The notes: a model not told the origin generated them from the letters alone. Positions 35,282 through 44,408 are shown, counted from the stretch's first letter. The stretch is 64,000 nucleotides of DNA from Pleurocapsa sp. CCALA 161 (GCF_003003995.1 NZ_PVWF01000004.1:36445-100444), one strand, 5' to 3'. Program-made: numbers and translations.

Positions 35282-36295
35282 CTAAAGCCCTTGTCTTGAT
35301 GGGCTGTTGAGGTGGCTAAATATCAAACATAGCTCAATTATTTTAGTCTGTAAAACCGTTAACGCTGCTCCTCCAGACTTCAGACTATACTCCAGTTCTA
35401 ACAACATCGGCAAAGTAGCCAAAAGCTGTTGGGAACTTGTATTTTGTATTTCTTGATTAATAAAATAAAGGCGATTAGGATTATTAATTCCCGCGGCAGT
35501 AGCGATCGCTTGAGAATCTCTATTGCCTGACTGCTGCATCAGCTTAACTATAGTCCAGGTACGAAATTGTCCTACTAAAGTGGCGACAATTTTTAAGGCA
35601 GGTTCGTTGCGGTTGCTTAAATCAGTAATCAAGCCCAAAGCCTCATTGGTTTTGCCATTCTTAATAGCTGCTGCTAGCTGGAGACTATTTTGCGTGCTAC
35701 ACAATACCAGTTGAGCCACGGCTTTTTCATCTAAAGGCTGCTGATTATCTCCCCAATAGATTTTGAGTTTTTCTAATTCATTCCATAGCTGACGAGTATT
35801 GTTGCCCACAGATTCCGTCAGCAGTTCAATCGCTTTTGGTGTTAACTTCAGCTTGACTGTCTGCGCGACTTGCTGCACCTGGGCGGCAATTAAATCGGTT
35901 TTCCAGGGAGGAATTAAGCTAAAATCTTTAACTACAGCATACTTACCTAAGAGCTTAGTTGAAGCCAATCTACCATCAGGTTTTTTAGTAGTAGTCAATA
36001 ACAAATGGGATGTTTCAGAAATTACTTTGAGAGTGCGTTCCAATTCATGCAAAATATCAGCGTTAGGCTTGTGCTGGCAGAGATTTGTGTCAACTAACCA
36101 GACTAAACGTTCTCCTAAGCCAAATACAGGAGTCATGACCTGGTTTAGCCCCTCGATGATCATTTCTGGGCGATCGCCTGGTAGTTGATGATAGTTAAAC
36201 TGTAGCCAGTTGGGGTCTAATACTTTGTTTTGTAATTTTGCTACAGCTTGGGCGATCGCAAAATCATCCTCGCCCCAGTATAAATAGACAGGCAT
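35282..36295 (-). CDS. holA: DNA polymerase III delta subunit
   Basis: The 337-residue protein begins PVYLYWGEDDFAIAQAVAKLQNKVL, the usual HolA start, and continues through the AAA+-like domains with LVWLVDTNLC, LLLTTTKKPDGR and the helical collar region (NNTRQLWNELEKLKIY...KIVATLVGQFRTWTIVK). It loads the sliding clamp as the wrench subunit of the clamp loader. Length is typical. The gene is convergent with tRNA-Tyr. Confidence 0.93.
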   Translation of the reverse strand: MPVYLYWGEDDFAIAQAVAKLQNKVLDPNWLQFNYHQLPGDRPEMIIEGLNQVMTPVFGLGERLVWLVDTNLCQHKPNADILHELERTLKVISETSHLLLTTTKKPDGRLASTKLLGKYAVVKDFSLIPPWKTDLIAAQVQQVAQTVKLKLTPKAIELLTESVGNNTRQLWNELEKLKIYWGDNQQPLDEKAVAQLVLCSTQNSLQLAAAIKNGKTNEALGLITDLSNRNEPALKIVATLVGQFRTWTIVKLMQQSGNRDSQAIATAAGINNPNRLYFINQEIQNTSSQQLLATLPMLLELEYSLKSGGAALTVLQTKIIELCLIFSHLNSPSRQGL

Positions 36296-36430
36296 AATTC
36301 TCGATTACTTAGGCAAATAGATACAAATCATTGTTGATTATAAATTCAAAGTAAAAATCAATCAATTGCCATTAGTATTTGATCTAAGATTTATTTAATA
36401 AATTGCCACATGTAAGTGTTTCAGCTTGAG

Positions 36431-37444
36431 ATGACGACAAAAGAACAACCCTTTAAACCAGGAAGCATTTTAGTGGTTGAAGATCGCCCCAATAATATTG
36501 AATTGTTGACGGTCATCCTAACTCTACAAGGGTATAGAGTAGAACAGGCTGTTCAAGGAAGTGTGGCGATTAGATCTGCTATGGCTCGACCTCCAGACAT
36601 TATTTTACTAGATATTAGTCAACCAGAAATGGATAGTTTTGCAGTTTGCCAGAAACTCAAAGCCGATCCCAATACTCAAGATATCCCAATTATTTTTATT
36701 AGTGCTGCCAATGAAACCGAGCATAAGCTTAAAGCTTTCGAGTATGGTGCTAGCGACTACATTACGAAACCGTTTCAGATTGAAGAAGTAATTGCTCGGA
36801 TTAACAATCAACTACAAACCAGCCGCTTTAAAATAGAGTTAAAAGCTAAAAATGCTCATTTAGAACGAGAACTTTTAAAGCGCCAACTAGCAGCCAAAAA
36901 ATTGTCAAATCTCAATCAGCAGTTAGGTAAACTAGCAGCAGTTGACGCTCTGACTGAAATTGCCAACCGCCGTATATTTGATGAATTTTTCAGGAGAGAA
37001 TGGCAAAGAGGACAGAGAGAACAGCATTATTTAGCTTTAATTCTTTGTGATATTGATCACTTTAAACTTTATAACGATAACTTAGGTCATCAGTCAGGAG
37101 ATTACTGCTTAAAAAGAGTTGCACAAGCAATAATCAAAGCCGTTAAGCGACCTGCCGATCTTGTGGCGCGCTATGGTGGAGAAGAATTTGCGATTATTTT
37201 ACCGCAAACTTCGGGTCAAAATGCTTTACGGGTAGCAGAAACAATTCGACTCCAGGTTAAGCAACTTTGCCTACCCCATCCCGAATCAACCGCCAGTAAT
37301 TATGTTTCTCTAAGTTTGGGTGTGAGCTGTGTGATTCCTGAGTCAAAATACAATCAAGAAAAATTATTGGCTACTGCCGACCAAGCTCTTTATCAGGCGA
37401 AAAAGCAGGGGCGCGATCGCTCAGTGCTACAGGCAATAACTTAG
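36431..37444 (+). CDS. Response regulator with GGDEF output (diguanylate cyclase)
   Basis: From ATG 36431 the protein has 337 residues; a GTG five codons upstream is in frame. The receiver (10-130) has acidic VVEDRP, phospho-Asp in ILLDISQPEMDSF, SAANE and the Lys in ITKPFQ. A coiled coil leads to a GGDEF domain with DIDHFKLYND, an intact GGEEF and the RxxD I-site (RPAD) five residues before it. It would synthesise cyclic-di-GMP when phosphorylated, with product inhibition. The partner kinase is not adjacent. Confidence 0.93.
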   Translation: MTTKEQPFKPGSILVVEDRPNNIELLTVILTLQGYRVEQAVQGSVAIRSAMARPPDIILLDISQPEMDSFAVCQKLKADPNTQDIPIIFISAANETEHKLKAFEYGASDYITKPFQIEEVIARINNQLQTSRFKIELKAKNAHLERELLKRQLAAKKLSNLNQQLGKLAAVDALTEIANRRIFDEFFRREWQRGQREQHYLALILCDIDHFKLYNDNLGHQSGDYCLKRVAQAIIKAVKRPADLVARYGGEEFAIILPQTSGQNALRVAETIRLQVKQLCLPHPESTASNYVSLSLGVSCVIPESKYNQEKLLATADQALYQAKKQGRDRSVLQAIT

Positions 37445-37704
37445 TCCCTGTTCCTAATTAAATGTATGACGTACATTGATATAACAGTAAAAGTCATTTT
37501 TACAAAGTTTTGCAGCTTGTAAAGTAGTATTAATTAATCTCCAACTCAATCAAGAAATTACTGCACGCAACTGATTTTAAAAAATGTAGGATATGCTGGG
37601 GAAGAAATAGCTGAAAAGCAAGAGTTTTAAACCTCAAATTCAGCTAATCAGCCGAGCTAATCCCTGACCTATTTTTATTAGACAGAGCCTTGTAGGTACT
37701 TTGA

Positions 37705-39261
37705 ATGAGCTATTGCCTAAATCCATCCTGTCCTAAACCGATCAATCACCCTAAGTCGAGGCTATGTCAAGCTTGTGGATCCAAGCTACTGTTACATGGT
37801 CGTTACCATTTATTAAAAGGACTTGGGAAAGGTGGTTTTGGGGCTACTTTTTTGGCAGCCGATCTCTCTTTGCCAGGCAAGCCTTTATGCGTAATCAAGC
37901 AATTACGACCCAATACCGACAATCCTAATTTTCTGACTATGGCACGGGAGTTGTTTGAGCGTGAAGCCAGAACCTTGGGTAGGGTAGGGAATCACCCTCA
38001 AATACCAAGACTACTAGATTATTTTGAAGATCGTCAGCAATTTTATTTAATTCAAGAATTTGTCAAGGGTAATAATCTCCAGCAAGAAGTCAAGAAAAAT
38101 GGAGTTCTAAGCGAAGTGCAAACCAGACAGGTACTTAAAGAAGTTGTGACTATTTTGAGAGATATTCACCTTCAAAAAGTGATTCACCGAGATATTAAAC
38201 CTGCTAATATTATTCGTCGCGAAATAGACGACAGGTTAGTTTTAATCGATTTTGGGGTTGTCAAAAATCAAGTGGATTCAGTTGTATCCGAGCAAACTGC
38301 CTTAACTGCTTTTGCTGTAGGCACACCTGGATTTGCTCCTCCCGAACAGTTGGCAATGCGACCTGTATACGCTAGTGATATCTATGCCTTGGGTGTCACC
38401 TGTATGTATTTGTTGAGCGGAAAAGCACCGAAAAACATGGACTGCGATCCGATCACTGGAGACATTAACTGGTTTAAATATGTAAATATTAGCGACGGTT
38501 TTGCCAAAATACTAACTAAGATGCTGGAGGTAGCGGTTAAAAGTCGCTACAAAACGGCTCAAGAAGTATTAGATGTTTTGGATCTAGAAAAGCATGGGGA
38601 TAGTCTAGCGGAAAATATGCTGAGTAATCCTACTGCAACTGATAGCAATATCAGCACCAATAGAACTGGAATTGCTTCAGGTCGTAGTCAGTTACGCGAT
38701 CGCACCACTAAAGGCTCAGGAGGTAGAAGTATGTCTACTTCTAAATATCGCAATAGTGCCACAGCTAGGTATAAAACTGTTGGTCAGACGACATCCCTCG
38801 ACCAAGCTGCCAAAGTCCCTACTAAACCAATGAGAATTTCAGCAGAAGAGGTTTTAAGCGCCTATGATGCGGGAAGAAAAGATTTTGGCTGGAAAGATCT
38901 GAGTATGCAGGATCTACAAAAAGTCAACTTGTCTGAATCTAAGTTTCATGACTCTAAGCTAATCAGATCTAATTTTCAAGGAGCAGATTTGCATTGGTCT
39001 AACTTTAATGATTGTGACCTGCGACTGTCGATGTTTCGTAATGCTGATTTACACAAATGTTTGTTTCACTCTTCTAATTTAGAAGGAGTTGATCTGCGGG
39101 GGGCAAACTTAAACGGCGCGAATTTCAAAAACACTAAATTGAAAGGCGCAAATCTGTGTGGCGCAAATTTAAGTGAGACTAACTTAACCAAGGAACAGTT
39201 AGAAGAAACTAAAACTAACTGGATGACTATTATGCCCACTGGAAAACGCGGTTTTTGGTAA
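37705..39261 (+). CDS. Serine/threonine protein kinase with Cys4 N-terminus and pentapeptide repeats (SpkB-like)
   Basis: The 518-residue protein starts with a four-cysteine zinc-ribbon-like motif (Cys4, Cys9, Cys21, Cys24). The kinase domain (34-300) has the glycine loop GLGKGGFGATF, Lys65, HRDIKPAN (161-168) and IDFGVVK (181-187). A Ser/Thr-rich linker (300-390) is followed by pentapeptide repeats (about 395-500: AxLxx pattern, for example GVDLRGANLNGANFKNTKLKGANL). This order is that of SpkB of Synechocystis, which is linked to oxidative stress through the Cys motif. It is soluble. Confidence 0.93.
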   Translation: MSYCLNPSCPKPINHPKSRLCQACGSKLLLHGRYHLLKGLGKGGFGATFLAADLSLPGKPLCVIKQLRPNTDNPNFLTMARELFEREARTLGRVGNHPQIPRLLDYFEDRQQFYLIQEFVKGNNLQQEVKKNGVLSEVQTRQVLKEVVTILRDIHLQKVIHRDIKPANIIRREIDDRLVLIDFGVVKNQVDSVVSEQTALTAFAVGTPGFAPPEQLAMRPVYASDIYALGVTCMYLLSGKAPKNMDCDPITGDINWFKYVNISDGFAKILTKMLEVAVKSRYKTAQEVLDVLDLEKHGDSLAENMLSNPTATDSNISTNRTGIASGRSQLRDRTTKGSGGRSMSTSKYRNSATARYKTVGQTTSLDQAAKVPTKPMRISAEEVLSAYDAGRKDFGWKDLSMQDLQKVNLSESKFHDSKLIRSNFQGADLHWSNFNDCDLRLSMFRNADLHKCLFHSSNLEGVDLRGANLNGANFKNTKLKGANLCGANLSETNLTKEQLEETKTNWMTIMPTGKRGFW

Positions 39262-39281
39262 CTTATTTTAACTGAGAGAAA

Positions 39282-40058
39282 TTATCGATCTAGCAGAAAC
39301 GATAAAGGGTTGCTCATATTAGCCGCAAAACCTAAAATGTTGCGATCGCGATGTTCATAGAGCAACTTTCCCGACTCATCAAATAAAAATGTTCCCCCTC
39401 GTTGGGTTAAATAACTAGCATCGGGGACATAGGTGTTCCAGTTACTCAACACTTCCTTCATGTTTCTAAGTCGTAGGGTAGCTAGTTCAAAAGGGCGCTG
39501 AAAACCAGACCCTCCCGCCAGTTTGAACATTGAGCCTTTGATTGCAGGTAATGGTGTATCTGCCACTACCTGATCGTCAGCAATTAATTGGGGTGCAGTG
39601 CGATCGCCTCGATAACCTCTAAATACTTCATAAAGCGTGCCAGGACTACCAATACCCGCACACATCAACATTAAATTCAAAAAAGCACGGTTTTTTGCTG
39701 ATAAAAACGGAAATTTAAGCTTCAATCCCTGATTTAGTTCTAATTGTCGATGTAGTTCAGCAGTAGGGTCGACGTATAAACAGTTGGTGGGAAAACCAGT
39801 ATATTCACAAAACTTGATTCCACTCTGGCGATCGCCAATTCCAATTGCCTTGACGCTAATTTTTGCTGCTTTGAGCTGTGCAGATTCTCGCTCTAGCCAC
39901 CAAGCATATTCTAAATTATCAAAATCTCCTAACTGCGACCATAGTAAAACCAGAGTTTTATTACTCTTGTTGTCCCCCAAGATTGATTCGCGATCGCCGC
40001 TGCTGACAAGCTCTCGCTTAGTTTGCTGGAGCAAAGAATATACATTAGATCCGTTCAT
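39282..40058 (-). CDS. Peroxiredoxin-like (AhpC/TSA-fold) protein lacking the active-site Cys
   Basis: From ATG 40058 the protein has 258 residues; an upstream frame to 40142 is possible but lacks support. It has a thioredoxin-fold segment TLVLLWSQLGDFDNLEYAWWLERESAQLKAAKISVKAIGIG. The spot where peroxiredoxins have Cys in PxxxTxxC is occupied by LGDFDNLE, so no peroxidatic Cys is present there. A Cys pair later (GIKFCEYTGFPTNC) might be redox active. Such Cys-less AhpC/TSA proteins are common in cyanobacteria; the role is unknown. It is divergent from the Mqo-like gene. Confidence 0.75.
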   Translation of the reverse strand: MNGSNVYSLLQQTKRELVSSGDRESILGDNKSNKTLVLLWSQLGDFDNLEYAWWLERESAQLKAAKISVKAIGIGDRQSGIKFCEYTGFPTNCLYVDPTAELHRQLELNQGLKLKFPFLSAKNRAFLNLMLMCAGIGSPGTLYEVFRGYRGDRTAPQLIADDQVVADTPLPAIKGSMFKLAGGSGFQRPFELATLRLRNMKEVLSNWNTYVPDASYLTQRGGTFLFDESGKLLYEHRDRNILGFAANMSNPLSFLLDR

Positions 40059-40077
40059 AGAGAAAGTTTTTAGCTTA

Positions 40078-40100
40078 TCCAAAAGATAAGCTTCGCAAAT
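40078..40100 (+). repeat. 23 bp small dispersed repeat, divergent copy
   Basis: It ends AAGATAAGCTTCGCAAAT like the copies at 7241 and 55594, with about three mismatches near the start. It overlaps a small hairpin (AGCTTATC / GATAAGCT) just upstream of the peroxiredoxin-like gene. Confidence 0.55.
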
Positions 40101-40210
40101 GGTTTTTAGATAGTATAGAGATATTAAAGCTAGTGGCTGCAATGATTGATCAATAATTATGCCAATTTATATAGCTAGCTACTTATTATTTAACTTAAAC
40201 TGAAACAATT

Positions 40211-41563
40211 ATGAATAACAATAGCTACGAAGTTGTCATTATTGGCGGTGGAGTTTGTGGTGCGGCATTACTTTATGTTTTAAGCAATTATACCAACGTT
40301 AAACGAATCGCTCTGATTGAGAAAGAAGCAGATATAGCTTTAGTCAATTCCTTTACCAATAGTAATAGCCAAACTCTTCATTTTGGCGATATTGAAACCA
40401 ACTATACCTTGGCTAAAGCAGAGAAAGTGAAGGCAGGAGCTAGTTTAGTCAAAAATTATTTACTAACCAAAGATCCTCACCAGGAAATCTACACCAAGTA
40501 TCACAAAATGGTTTTGGGGGTGGGGAAAGAACAAGAACAATTAAAAACTAGATATCAGCAGTTTAAAACTCTTTTTCCTGATTTAAAGTTGTTAGAGCGG
40601 GCAGAAATTGCCTCTAAAGAACCAAAAGTATTACTTAATCGCCCTGAAGATCAGGAAATCATCGCTTTATATACTGATGAAGGTTATACCGTGGATTTTA
40701 ATCGTCTAGCCAAGTCGTTTGTGGCTAATGCTTTAGAGAACACCGAGACGACAATAGATCTGCTATTCAATACTAAGGTAAAGCAAATTAGCAAACAGGC
40801 AGGAGAATATCAGCTTAAGACATCAGATCAAACTATTACTAGTAAAGTGATCATGGTGGCAGCAGGAGCGCACAGTCTGTTGTTTGCCAAATCTCTGGGC
40901 TATGGTCTGAATTATGCTTTACTCAGCGTAGCGGGAAGCTTCTATTTTGCCCCGCAGTTCCTTAATGGCAAGGTATACACCGTACAGCAAGAAAAACTAC
41001 CCTTCGCTGCCATTCATGGCGATCCTGAAGTCCACGATCGCGCGATCGCTCGTTTCGGCCCCACTGCCAAAGTTCTACCCATGTTAGAACGTCATCACTA
41101 TGGCAGCATTATTGAATATTTCCAAACTGCGGGTTTAAGCTTAAAAGCACTTTTGAGCTTTGCTAAAATCTTGTCTGACCCGATTATCTTTAAATATATT
41201 GCGCTCAATTTTGTCTATGATTTTCCTATTATTGGTAAAAGACTATTTATTAAGGAAGTAAGCAAAATTATCCCTTCAGTAAAATTAACAGATCTGACCT
41301 ACGCTAAGGGTTATGGTGGAGTTCGACCCCAGGTTGTCAACCTGAACACCCAAGCATTGGAAATGGGAGAGGCGAAAATAACTGGCGATCGGATTATCTT
41401 TAATATCACTCCTTCTCCTGGAGCATCAACCTGTCTCCAAAATGCTTTAGAAGATACCACTAAACTGATTGATTTTTTGGGTTCTGGCTATCGGTTTGAG
41501 CGTCAACAATTTTTGGATGATTTATCAGTTAACAGTGAACAACTCCTAACTCCTAACTCTTAA
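40211..41563 (+). CDS. FAD-dependent oxidoreductase, malate:quinone oxidoreductase-like
   Basis: The 450-residue protein starts with a Rossmann FAD site VVIIGGGVCGAALLYVLS and has SFTNSNSQTLHFGDIETNYT, close to the substrate loop of Mqo, then a second FAD segment VIMVAAGAHSLLFAKSLGYG and YAKGYGGVRPQVV. Mqo oxidises malate to oxaloacetate and reduces quinone at the membrane, but other substrates are possible for this subgroup. The last ten residues (NSEQLLTPNS) come from heptad repeats that also hold the stop codon. Confidence 0.82.
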   Translation: MNNNSYEVVIIGGGVCGAALLYVLSNYTNVKRIALIEKEADIALVNSFTNSNSQTLHFGDIETNYTLAKAEKVKAGASLVKNYLLTKDPHQEIYTKYHKMVLGVGKEQEQLKTRYQQFKTLFPDLKLLERAEIASKEPKVLLNRPEDQEIIALYTDEGYTVDFNRLAKSFVANALENTETTIDLLFNTKVKQISKQAGEYQLKTSDQTITSKVIMVAAGAHSLLFAKSLGYGLNYALLSVAGSFYFAPQFLNGKVYTVQQEKLPFAAIHGDPEVHDRAIARFGPTAKVLPMLERHHYGSIIEYFQTAGLSLKALLSFAKILSDPIIFKYIALNFVYDFPIIGKRLFIKEVSKIIPSVKLTDLTYAKGYGGVRPQVVNLNTQALEMGEAKITGDRIIFNITPSPGASTCLQNALEDTTKLIDFLGSGYRFERQQFLDDLSVNSEQLLTPNS

Positions 41564-41565
41564 CT
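41531..41565. repeat. Heptad tandem repeat covering the Mqo-like 3' end
   Basis: In-phase units AACAGTG, AACAACT, CCTAACT, CCTAACT, CTTAACT run across the stop codon at 41561-41563. Confidence 0.8.
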
Positions 41566-41600
41566 CTGCAATAGTACAAACTCTCACTTTAACAGAGGTA

Positions 41601-41670
41601 GTCCTCAAGGATATATCGGAGTGTAGCATTTGCGAAGCTACATGTGGCTTAAGCCTTTGTCCTTGAGGAC
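41601..41670. repeat. 70 bp branched palindromic structure
   Basis: An 11 bp outer stem (GTCCTCAAGGA 41601-41611 / TCCTTGAGGAC 41660-41670) encloses a hairpin TGTAGC/GCTACA (41622-41627 / 41637-41642) and the palindrome GGCTTAAGCC (41646-41655). The spacer includes ATTTGCGAAGCT, the end of the 23 bp dispersed repeat on the minus strand. Confidence 0.7.
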
Positions 41671-41774
41671 AAGGACACAACATATCCCTTTAGGGACACC
41701 TGGGGATAAGCTTAAAGCTAATAGCTATCATGTGACTATTTTAAGTATCTTCACCCCCACTAACTTTAACCTCG

Positions 41775-42959
41775 ATGCGATTTGCTAAACGACTACAATC
41801 AATTTCTCGCAATGTCTTTGCTGATATGGATCGTGCTAAAACTCAAGCTAGAGATTTAGGCAAAGAAATAATTGACTTGTCTTTGGGTTCATCAGATTTA
41901 CCCGTTGCCGAAGAAATCCTTGAGGTAGTTGCTAATGCCCTACAAGATCCTGATACTCACGGCTATCTGCTTCATGGGGGGACTAAAGATTTTCGCGTCG
42001 CTGCTGCCAACTGGTATAGTAGTAAGTTTGGTATTCCCGTCGATCCTGAAAGAGAAGTTTTAGCCTTAATTGGCTCTCAGGAAGGAACAGCCCATTTACC
42101 CCTGGCTATCCTCAATCCAGGAGATATTGCCTTACTATTAGATCCTGGTTATCCCTCCCATGCAGGTGGGGTGTATCTGGCTGGAGGGGAAATCTATCCT
42201 ATGCCTTTGCTAGTCGAAAATGCTTTTCTCCCTGTGTTTGAGGATATACCTCTAGATATACTCTCAAAATCGAAGATGATGGTGCTAAGTTATCCTCATA
42301 ATCCCACTACAGCGATCGCACCTTTAAACTTTTTCAACCAAGCCGTCAACTTTTGTCGTCAACACGATTTGGTTTTGGTGCATGATTTTCCCTATACAGA
42401 TTTGGTATTTAGCTCACAAGTACTCGCCCCATCTATCTTGCAAGCTGATCCGCAAAAGGAATTAAGTATTGAATTTTTTACTCTTTCAAAGTCTTATAAC
42501 ATGGGAGGATTTCGCATCGGCTATGCCATCGGCAATAGCTCGTTAATTCAAGCTTTGAGGCAAATAAAAGCAGTGGTAGATTTTAATCAATATCGAGGAA
42601 TTTTAACTGGGGCGATCGCTGCTTTATCTAGTTCTCCAGAATCTGTAACTCAAACAGTGCAGACTTTTCAACAACGCCGAGATGTTTTCATTCAAGCACT
42701 CCAAGATATTGGTTGGGAAGTACCTTCCCCCATTGCTACCATGTATATTTGGGCAAAACTCCCCGAACCTTGGCAACATAATTCTGTTGAATTCTGCACT
42801 AAATTAGTTACCCAAACTGGGGTTGCTGCTTCTCCTGGGGCGGGATTTGGGCAAGCAGGAGAAGGCTATGTACGGTTTGCTTTAGTTAGAGATCCCGATA
42901 CTTTGCGTCATGCAGCGCAAAAAATTCAGCAGTTTTTGCAAACATCACCTAAATTTTAG
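41775..42959 (+). CDS. PLP-dependent class I/II aminotransferase
   Basis: The 394-residue protein is a fold type I aminotransferase. The PLP Lys is in FTLSKSYNMGGFRIGYA, the phosphate loop is GSQEGTAH, and the Asn and Asp contacts are in SYPHNPTTA and VLVHDFPYTD. It resembles LL-diaminopimelate aminotransferase and aspartate aminotransferase-like enzymes, but the amino donor cannot be fixed from sequence. It begins 211 bp after the Mqo-like gene on the same strand, with repeats between, so it probably has its own promoter. Confidence 0.88.
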   Translation: MRFAKRLQSISRNVFADMDRAKTQARDLGKEIIDLSLGSSDLPVAEEILEVVANALQDPDTHGYLLHGGTKDFRVAAANWYSSKFGIPVDPEREVLALIGSQEGTAHLPLAILNPGDIALLLDPGYPSHAGGVYLAGGEIYPMPLLVENAFLPVFEDIPLDILSKSKMMVLSYPHNPTTAIAPLNFFNQAVNFCRQHDLVLVHDFPYTDLVFSSQVLAPSILQADPQKELSIEFFTLSKSYNMGGFRIGYAIGNSSLIQALRQIKAVVDFNQYRGILTGAIAALSSSPESVTQTVQTFQQRRDVFIQALQDIGWEVPSPIATMYIWAKLPEPWQHNSVEFCTKLVTQTGVAASPGAGFGQAGEGYVRFALVRDPDTLRHAAQKIQQFLQTSPKF

Positions 42960-43050
42960 ACTTCGGTGCTGCTGATGGGAAATATTAAATTAATTTTGCG
43001 ATCGTCCGTAACGATTAGCCCTTTTTTTGCTTCAATCTCTAAAAAGACTT

Positions 43051-43239
43051 CTAGCTAATTTTATGTCCTGTTGCAACAATTAACTGTTTAAAAGTCTCAG
43101 CAGATGCTTCAGACTCGATCATGATTTTCTTAGAATCTAAATCAATATTGACATCAGCATTTGGTTCGGAAGTTAAGATTACTTCTTTTAGCTCTGTGCT
43201 TTTTTCCTTGCTGTCTAAGGTAGGTACATGAAATTCCAT
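43051..43239 (-). CDS. Small HMA-like protein without CxxC
   Basis: From ATG 43239 the protein has 62 residues (a longer 85-residue frame to 43308 has no support). The pattern MEFHVPTLDSKE...NADVNIDLDSKKIMIESEASAETFKQLIVATGHKI follows the beta-alpha-beta heavy-metal-associated fold, but the metal-binding CxxC is absent, so copper binding is unlikely. Two copies of TTAAATTTGACT lie just upstream (43242, 43262). Confidence 0.6.
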   Translation of the reverse strand: MEFHVPTLDSKEKSTELKEVILTSEPNADVNIDLDSKKIMIESEASAETFKQLIVATGHKIS

Positions 43240-43241
43240 AG

Positions 43242-43273
43242 TTAAATTTGACTTAATAAACTTAAATTTGACT
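43242..43273. promoter_or_regulatory. Direct repeat upstream of the HMA-like gene
   Basis: TTAAATTTGACT occurs at 43242-43253 and again at 43262-43273, a 20-base period. Repeats one helical turn apart times two, next to a start codon, may be a regulator site. Confidence 0.35.
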
Positions 43274-43442
43274 AAACTAAGCTTATTTTGATCCCCAAGT
43301 GTGTTCAACTATCTTTGGTTAGAGATTTTAGTACAGGACAAATAATTTAATTTAAATCTCAATAAAATGGAAATTGTCCCTTATTCTATAATTAAAAAAT
43401 TAACTATTGACTGATTAATTCAATAACTAAAGCTATTTTTAG

Positions 43443-43651
43443 ATGATCGACCCTATTACCATAACCACTACAGCAACTGCGATCGCTGCTGTAATTTTCA
43501 ATAAAGCCATAAAAAAAAGCGGAGAAAACTTAGGTGGAGCTATTTCTAAGAAAATTAGTCAAAAGGAAATATAGAAGCAATAGTTGATTCTGAAATTGGT
43601 AGAGATTTTAAAATGGGTAATATCTCCATGAAAAATAATAGAGTAATTTAG
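43443..43651 (+). pseudogene. Decayed gene remnant: N-terminus and C-terminus of a lost protein
   Basis: ATG 43443 opens a 43-residue frame starting MIDPITITTTATAIAAV and containing NKAIKKSGENLGGAISKK, which resembles the N-terminus of large cyanobacterial proteins that begin with a hydrophobic helix and a KTGE-LG segment. It stops at 43574. From 43571 in another frame follows EAIVDSEIGRDFKMGNISMKNNRVI, which looks like the C-terminal end of the same kind of protein. The middle appears deleted. The identification of the parent family is by eye only. Confidence 0.5.
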
Positions 43652-43702
43652 TAATGCGATCGCCCTACCGATAATAGTTAAGTAAATTGCGGTGAAAGCC
43701 AA

Positions 43703-44098
43703 TCAAATTTCTAGCCCAAAAATAGTGATTAAGGCATCATTTATTTTTTGGAGATTTTTGGGAGTAATTACTCCACGATATTGGACAAATCGCTTAGTAT
43801 AATCAACTGGTCTTGTCTGTAGACAATCAGCGATTGATTTTTTGTCCAATCCATTGGTCTTATTATTGATTAATGTAACGTTGGTTAAAATTCTACTTTT
43901 TTTTTCTGACCATTCCGTAAGTGGGACAACTTGAATAACGCTCAGTCTGGCATTGTAAATATCATTGGTAACTACGATACAAGGACGAATTTTACCAGTT
44001 TCCGAACCTTTAGTGGGATTGAGATTAAAATCCGCGACCATCCCTTTTTTTGGTCTGAATTCTAAAGGCGGTTTTTGAGCGAGAATCTTTTTACTCAA
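43703..44098 (-). CDS. PemK/MazF-family endoribonuclease toxin
   Basis: The 131-residue protein starts at a TTG (44098) that overlaps the antitoxin stop, a normal toxin-antitoxin arrangement; the inner ATG (about 44041) would remove the first conserved strand. The fold is shown by KKGMVADFNLNPTKGSETGKIRPCIVVTND and VVPLTEWSEKKS, with IADCLQTRPVD and the end IFGLEI typical for PemK. It would cut mRNA when the antitoxin is degraded. Confidence 0.88.
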   Translation of the reverse strand: MSKKILAQKPPLEFRPKKGMVADFNLNPTKGSETGKIRPCIVVTNDIYNARLSVIQVVPLTEWSEKKSRILTNVTLINNKTNGLDKKSIADCLQTRPVDYTKRFVQYRGVITPKNLQKINDALITIFGLEI

Positions 44099-44339
44099 AA
44101 CACACCGTATCTAGACATGAGTTAGCTGCATCATCGGTTAGTTCTTGAAGGTCAGCATCATGGTCATAAACTTCCTGATAAAGTTCTGCTGAATTGATTA
44201 AAGCTTCTTCCTTGAGAATTTTATTTAATCTAGATACTGCATCAGCAACAATCGCCGATTTACTCGGATAGCCAAAAGCTTGATAATTGGTAATAAACTC
44301 AGCATTAGTTTCCGACAAACTAATTTTTATTTGTGGCAT
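44091..44339 (-). CDS. Antitoxin of the PemK-type pair
   Basis: The 82-residue protein has a short N-terminal DNA-binding-like strand and helix pattern (PQIKISLSETNAEFITNYQAFGYPSKSAIVADAVSRL) of a ribbon-helix-helix or related fold, then an acidic, Asp/Glu-rich tail (YQEVYDHDADLQELTDDAANS) suited to bind the toxin. It overlaps the toxin gene by 8 bases. A perfect palindrome lies 38-69 bases upstream and is a candidate operator. Confidence 0.75.
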   Translation of the reverse strand: MPQIKISLSETNAEFITNYQAFGYPSKSAIVADAVSRLNKILKEEALINSAELYQEVYDHDADLQELTDDAANSCLDTVCFE

Positions 44340-44376
44340 TTCTCTAGTTCTTAAATTTTGTACTTTGATTGTACCA

Positions 44377-44408
44377 TTTTTTCTAGGCTAAAAATAGCCT
44401 AGAAAAAA
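44377..44408. promoter_or_regulatory. Perfect inverted repeat upstream of the toxin-antitoxin operon
   Basis: Arms 44377-44390 (TTTTTTCTAGGCTA) and 44395-44408 (TAGCCTAGAAAAAA) pair over 14 bases with an AAAA loop. It lies 38-69 bases before the antitoxin start and may be the autorepression operator, since such antitoxins bind palindromes in their own promoter. Confidence 0.5.

Noticed and set aside
35095..35310. Plus-strand frame of 71 codons over the tRNA-Tyr gene
   Set aside because: The peptide (CKSAGYAYVGSNPTRPT) is the usual false translation of a tRNA; the tRNA structure is complete.
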